9,517 nucleotides of DNA from the NCBI GenBank assembly GCA_947627965.1, contig CANQYA010000035.1:1-9517 (forward strand). The letters are read 5' to 3'. This DNA is from an uncultured Bacilli bacterium. Lineage in GTDB: Bacteria; Bacillota_I; Bacilli_A; RF39; UBA660. Shown one piece after another: positions 7,586 through 9,517 of this stretch. Numbering within the stretch: position 1 is the first letter of the stretch; each line of letters opens with the position of its first letter. The notes below the pieces were generated by a model. That model searched no databases. It had not been told where the DNA came from and was given only the letters and a program-made list of their open reading frames with translations. The position numbers were made by a program, and so were the translations under genes.

Positions 7586-8070
7586 AATCCTTTATAAAAT
7601 TTTAAGAAAGTATTTAATTGCTTAGAACTATTATTAATTCTTTGTGTTTTAGAAGCTATATAAGTTTCTTGATTAGGATATATTTCGATACTATCAAGTG
7701 TACCTGCTATAAAGATAGACGATTTATCTTTAGTTAAATTAAGTCTTTGACAAGCACATTCTGGTAAAACAATACGCCCTTGTTGATCAACTTTAGCATA
7801 TCCTGCGGAATATAATTCGATATTTTCAATATCTTTTTTAACTAATATATATTTTTGAAATGGTATATCGTCTTGTATCATATTAGCTAAAGTTAATAGG
7901 CTTTCTTTAACTGTTGAAAGGTGATACACTTTTAATCCTTTAAAATCTGCTGTATAAAAGAATGCTAATTTATCATTTTCACTAACACCAGTAAATTTAG
8001 GAATAACTATTCTTCTTTTATTATCTAATTTAGCGTTACTTTCTTCTAATATTAAGGTATCTCCAAACAC
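7576..8070 (-). CDS. MraZ-like regulator with two AbrB-type halves
   Basis: The 164-residue protein has an internal duplication typical of MraZ. The first half has AKLDNKRRIVIPKF (13-26) and the second AKVDQQGRIVLPECACQRL (92-110). Each carries the DxxxR signature, D16/R20 and D95/R99. After the second motif, SIFIAGTLDSIEIYP matches the strand-rich end of the MraZ/SpoVT-AbrB fold. Known MraZ proteins are DNA-binding regulators of the division and cell-wall cluster and are usually about 143 residues long, so this one is slightly longer, with a basic tail (FLKFYKGLKK). It is not next to rsmH or ftsL here but stands alone with its own promoter and terminator. The start is a GTG at 8068-8070, eight bases after GGGGG, which serves as ribosome site. 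The ATG two bases upstream is out of frame and stops after six codons. A generic two-domain AbrB-family regulator is the main alternative. Confidence 0.7.
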   Translation of the reverse strand: MFGDTLILEESNAKLDNKRRIVIPKFTGVSENDKLAFFYTADFKGLKVYHLSTVKESLLTLANMIQDDIPFQKYILVKKDIENIELYSAGYAKVDQQGRIVLPECACQRLNLTKDKSSIFIAGTLDSIEIYPNQETYIASKTQRINNSSKQLNTFLKFYKGLKK

Positions 8071-8093
8071 ATTCTTTTCCCCCTTTGGCAGTT

Positions 8094-8122
8094 ATAATAT
8101 TATAAAGATTATTAAAAGTCAA
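8094..8122 (-). promoter_or_regulatory. Sigma-A promoter of the MraZ-like gene
   Basis: TTGACT at 8117-8122, a 17-base spacer and TATTAT at 8094-8099 match the consensus at ten of twelve positions. The -35 box begins one base after the T-run of the khpA terminator, so the two signals are packed end to end. Confidence 0.72.
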
Positions 8123-8123
8123 G

Positions 8124-8148
8124 AAAAAAAGAAACCGTAATGATTTCT
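8124..8148 (-). terminator. Intrinsic terminator of rpsP-khpA
   Basis: On the minus strand, AGAAATC (8142-8148) pairs with GGTTTCT (8130-8136), with one G-U pair and a five-base loop ATTAC. Seven T residues (8124-8130) follow. The hairpin starts within the khpA stop codon. Confidence 0.78.
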
Positions 8149-8395
8149 AAAAACTATCAATATTAATTTTTACACGTTTATTATCTTTAAGGTAACTGCT
8201 AGCTTGAACAATAGTCCTTATTGAATTAGCTACTTTTCCAGCTTTACCAATTACTCTACCCATATCACTATTATCAATCATTACTTGAATAATAACAGTA
8301 TCAGGGTCATCTGATTCAAACTCTTTAACGCTAACTGCTTCTTTATTAACAGCAAGAGCTTTAACTAATTCCATAGTTAATCCAACTAAATCCAT
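8147..8395 (-). CDS. khpA: KH-domain RNA-binding protein KhpA
   Basis: KhpA is a small RNA-binding protein that in Gram-positive bacteria partners with KhpB (EloR/Jag) and affects cell elongation and RNA regulation. The 82 residues form one KH domain. The GxxG loop is GKAG at 50-53 inside MGRVIGKAGKVANSIR, followed by the helix and final strand (KRVKINID). Its start lies two bases after the rpsP stop, and the ribosome site is the AAGGG in the last rpsP codons. The rpsP-khpA order is widely conserved in Firmicutes. Here rimM and trmD, which normally follow, are missing. Confidence 0.93.
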   Translation of the reverse strand: MDLVGLTMELVKALAVNKEAVSVKEFESDDPDTVIIQVMIDNSDMGRVIGKAGKVANSIRTIVQASSYLKDNKRVKINIDSF

Positions 8396-8397
8396 AA

Positions 8398-8676
8398 TTA
8401 TTTACCCTTCTTACTCTTTAAATCAGCATATTCTTTCATAATTCCAGCTTTACTAAATAAATTTCTAACAGTATCAGTTATTTCTGCACCATTATTAAGC
8501 CATTTCATAGCTACTTCTTTATTTATTTTTACTTCTGCTGGTTCAGTTAATGGATTATAAGTTCCAACTAACTCTAAATATTGACCGTCTCTTGGTCTTC
8601 TTGAATCAGTTGCTACAATACGATACATAGGTCTTTTAGTAGCACCCATTCTTGTTAATCTAATTTTTACTGCCAT
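8398..8676 (-). CDS. rpsP: 30S ribosomal protein bS16
   Basis: bS16 is a small-subunit protein needed for 30S assembly. The 92-residue sequence shows the usual features: [21 protein letters not shown] at the N terminus, then [19 protein letters not shown], then the [20 protein letters not shown] helix region, and a short basic tail. An AAAGGAG ribosome site lies five bases before the ATG, under a perfect consensus promoter. In many Firmicutes ffh is the upstream neighbour. Here it is the truncated surface-protein gene, so the locus has been rearranged. Confidence 0.98.
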   Translation of the reverse strand: MAVKIRLTRMGATKRPMYRIVATDSRRPRDGQYLELVGTYNPLTEPAEVKINKEVAMKWLNNGAEITDTVRNLFSKAGIMKEYADLKSKKGK

Positions 8677-8706
8677 AATGTCTCCTTTCGTTCACTTAAC
8701 AATTCG

Positions 8707-8735
8707 ATTATAACCAGTATTACATTATATGTCAA
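8707..8735 (-). promoter_or_regulatory. Perfect consensus sigma-A promoter of rpsP-khpA
   Basis: TTGACA at 8730-8735, a 17-base spacer and TATAAT at 8707-8712 match the consensus at all twelve positions. This fits a highly expressed ribosomal gene. It starts only about 25 bases beyond the stop codon of the preceding gene, which has no obvious terminator of its own. Confidence 0.88.
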
Positions 8736-8760
8736 GTAAAAAATGTTAACACCTATTATT

Positions 8761-9517
8761 TTATTCAATATTTGTTTTTAATATATAAGGATCGTTTATA
8801 GTACCATCTTGAGTAGCAGAAGTAATCTCTACATTAGATGTAAGATTGACGGAGGGGCGCACACCGAGAGCATCCCAGACGAGCGCACCGCTCAAGAAAC
8901 CAGGCGAGTAGACGCGACAATCGCCCACGCGGGAATCGTCAGAGTAGAAGTCGAAGGGGCTCATGGTCCAGTACTGTACTCCTGTATATAGATAATAACT
9001 ATTATTTTCTACACCAAATACACCACCAGCATACATCGCTTCATCCGCCGTTATTAATCCTACTTTTTGGGTAGACTTTTTATTTCCTTTACTATTTGTT
9101 ACCGTAAACAAATCATGTGATGGATTAGGACAAGCAAACTGTGGCGTTTTAGTACTATTATAAAATAGTCTTGCTCCTGCTCCATAATGTGTTTCAGTAC
9201 GTCCAAAACCAGTTCCAGTTGATAAACTTCTATCGTTACAAAAACCTGTATCTGCTATATAGCTGTCATAATTTATTAAATTTTTTCCGTACCATTCTTC
9301 TAAATATTTTTTTATATTGGAATCCACTTCGTTTTTATGAGCTTGTTCATAGCTTGTTGACCAATATCCTGCGTGCGTTTCCCCTCCCCATATTTGATAA
9401 TTATTCCCCTCTTTTTTAGTTTGAGTTATCTTTATCATATGAGTACAAGTAGTTTCTTGACTATAACATGTATAATAGCCATGGTGGTCTTCGTCATAAT
9501 GAGCATCTACTATAGTT
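8761..9517 (-). CDS. DUF6273/lectin-like surface protein, C-terminal part; putative DGR target
   Basis: The frame is open to the right edge, so the ATG at 9438 is internal. A further 26 upstream codons include YYTCYSQETTCTH, and the gene starts outside the window. About 250 residues are visible. They resemble the DUF6273 domain found in many gut Firmicutes surface proteins: an IKKYLEEWYGKNL segment, FCNDRS, a YGAGARLF stretch, CPNPSHDLFTV, VGLITADEAMYAGG, a YLYTG segment, YWTMSP and the terminal GVRPSVNL. Such C-terminal domains often adopt a C-type-lectin-like fold used for ligand binding. The 36 codons between MSP and VNL differ sharply from the rest in base and codon use (see the entry at 8845-8976). 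Secretion and a surface location are inferred from the family, because the N terminus is not visible. The next gene downstream is rpsP. No terminator is evident between them. Confidence 0.82.
   Translation of the reverse strand, partial: TIVDAHYDEDHHGYYTCYSQETTCTHMIKITQTKKEGNNYQIWGGETHAGYWSTSYEQAHKNEVDSNIKKYLEEWYGKNLINYDSYIADTGFCNDRSLSTGTGFGRTETHYGAGARLFYNSTKTPQFACPNPSHDLFTVTNSKGNKKSTQKVGLITADEAMYAGGVFGVENNSYYLYTGVQYWTMSPFDFYSDDSRVGDCRVYSPGFLSGALVWDALGVRPSVNLTSNVEITSATQDGTINDPYILKTNIE
8830..8842. repeat. Short hairpin just 3' of the putative variable region
   Basis: TACAT at 8830-8834 and ATGTA at 8838-8842 are perfect reverse complements around a three-base loop. The hairpin begins a few bases past the last GC-rich codons in the gene's reading direction. 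Some DGRs need a hairpin at this place. At five base pairs in AT-rich DNA it may be coincidence. Confidence 0.3.
8845..8976 (-). other. Putative DGR variable region (VR)
   Basis: Across 8851-8960, 70 of 110 bases are G or C, in a window that is otherwise very AT-rich. On the coding strand only 8 of these 110 bases are adenine. Of the 36 codons in 8851-8958 only one begins with A, and none is AAC or AAT, although Asn is common in the rest of the protein. The residues run RVYSPGFLSGALVWDALGVRP. Fixed V, S, G, L, V, A and G alternate with mixed residues exactly where family members typically read N-V-N-S-N-G-N-L-N-N-N-N-V-N-N-A-N-G. Adenine-specific mutagenic retrohoming from an AAC-rich template yields this pattern. 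The GC-rich 3' end GGTGTGCGCCCCTCCGTC (8848-8865) could act as the initiation-of-homing site. Boundaries are approximate. The template and reverse transcriptase are not in this window. Confidence 0.78.

Noticed and set aside
8845..8976. GC-rich patch as a recent horizontal insertion, a CRISPR repeat or an assembly join
   Set aside because: The reading frame and domain signature (YWTMSP to GVRPSVNL) run through it without a break, and it contains no direct repeats. Adenine depletion with conserved framework residues fits DGR mutagenesis better than foreign DNA.
8809..8991. A 60-codon plus-strand open frame antisense to the GC-rich patch
   Set aside because: It is open only because the variable region is poor in A and T and hence in stop codons. 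It has no ribosome site and lies opposite a well-supported domain.
1..9517. Possible Mollicutes genetic code (TGA = Trp), suggested by composition and by the absence of TGA stops
   Set aside because: Trp residues in uppP, lon, rseP, uppS, rpsP and the surface gene are TGG, and all proteins are full length under the standard code.

Overview
The window is very AT-rich, and nearly all of it reads on the minus strand. Its housekeeping genes are typical of a low-GC Gram-positive bacterium. Trp is encoded by TGG in full-length proteins, so the genetic code is standard. All eleven minus-strand genes end in TAA or TAG and none in TGA. The organism makes undecaprenyl phosphate (UppS and UppP both present), so it probably builds a cell wall. 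My best guess is an uncultured gut-type Bacilli/Firmicutes lineage (RF39-like, or a wall-bearing relative of the Mollicutes). This comes from composition and gene content, not from a marker-gene comparison.

Layout, in the direction of transcription (high to low coordinates). (1) 9517-8761: the 3' part of a large gene, cut by the window edge, whose C-terminal domain resembles the DUF6273 / C-type-lectin-like domains of gut Firmicutes surface proteins. Near its end lies a sharply bounded GC-rich, adenine-depleted patch (about 8845-8976). It has the features of a variable region (VR) of a diversity-generating retroelement (DGR). (2) 8676-8147: rpsP-khpA, with a perfect consensus promoter and an intrinsic terminator. 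(3) 8070-7576: a monocistronic MraZ-like regulator with two AbrB-type halves. (4) 7481-4908: uppS-cdsA-rseP, an envelope-lipid and membrane-protease operon with its own promoter and terminator. (5) 4764-1760: lon plus an unrecognised 229-residue gene that is translationally coupled to it. (6) 1708-161: uppP plus a ZIP-family metal transporter. A bidirectional terminator at about 54-91 separates this block from a convergent plus-strand gene, of which only the last codons are visible.

Functional picture: UppS makes undecaprenyl diphosphate and UppP dephosphorylates it to the wall-lipid carrier. CdsA makes CDP-diacylglycerol for phospholipids. RseP and Lon handle membrane and cytosolic proteolysis, and bS16 and KhpA belong to ribosome/RNA biology. 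These are ordinary genes in a compact arrangement with short intergenic promoters and terminators. No gap without a gene exceeds 300 bases.

The exceptional item is the putative DGR target. The window contains no reverse transcriptase and no GC-rich, AAC-rich template repeat, and the target runs straight into rpsP. If the reading is right, this is a remote target diversified in trans, or one whose cassette lies beyond position 9517.
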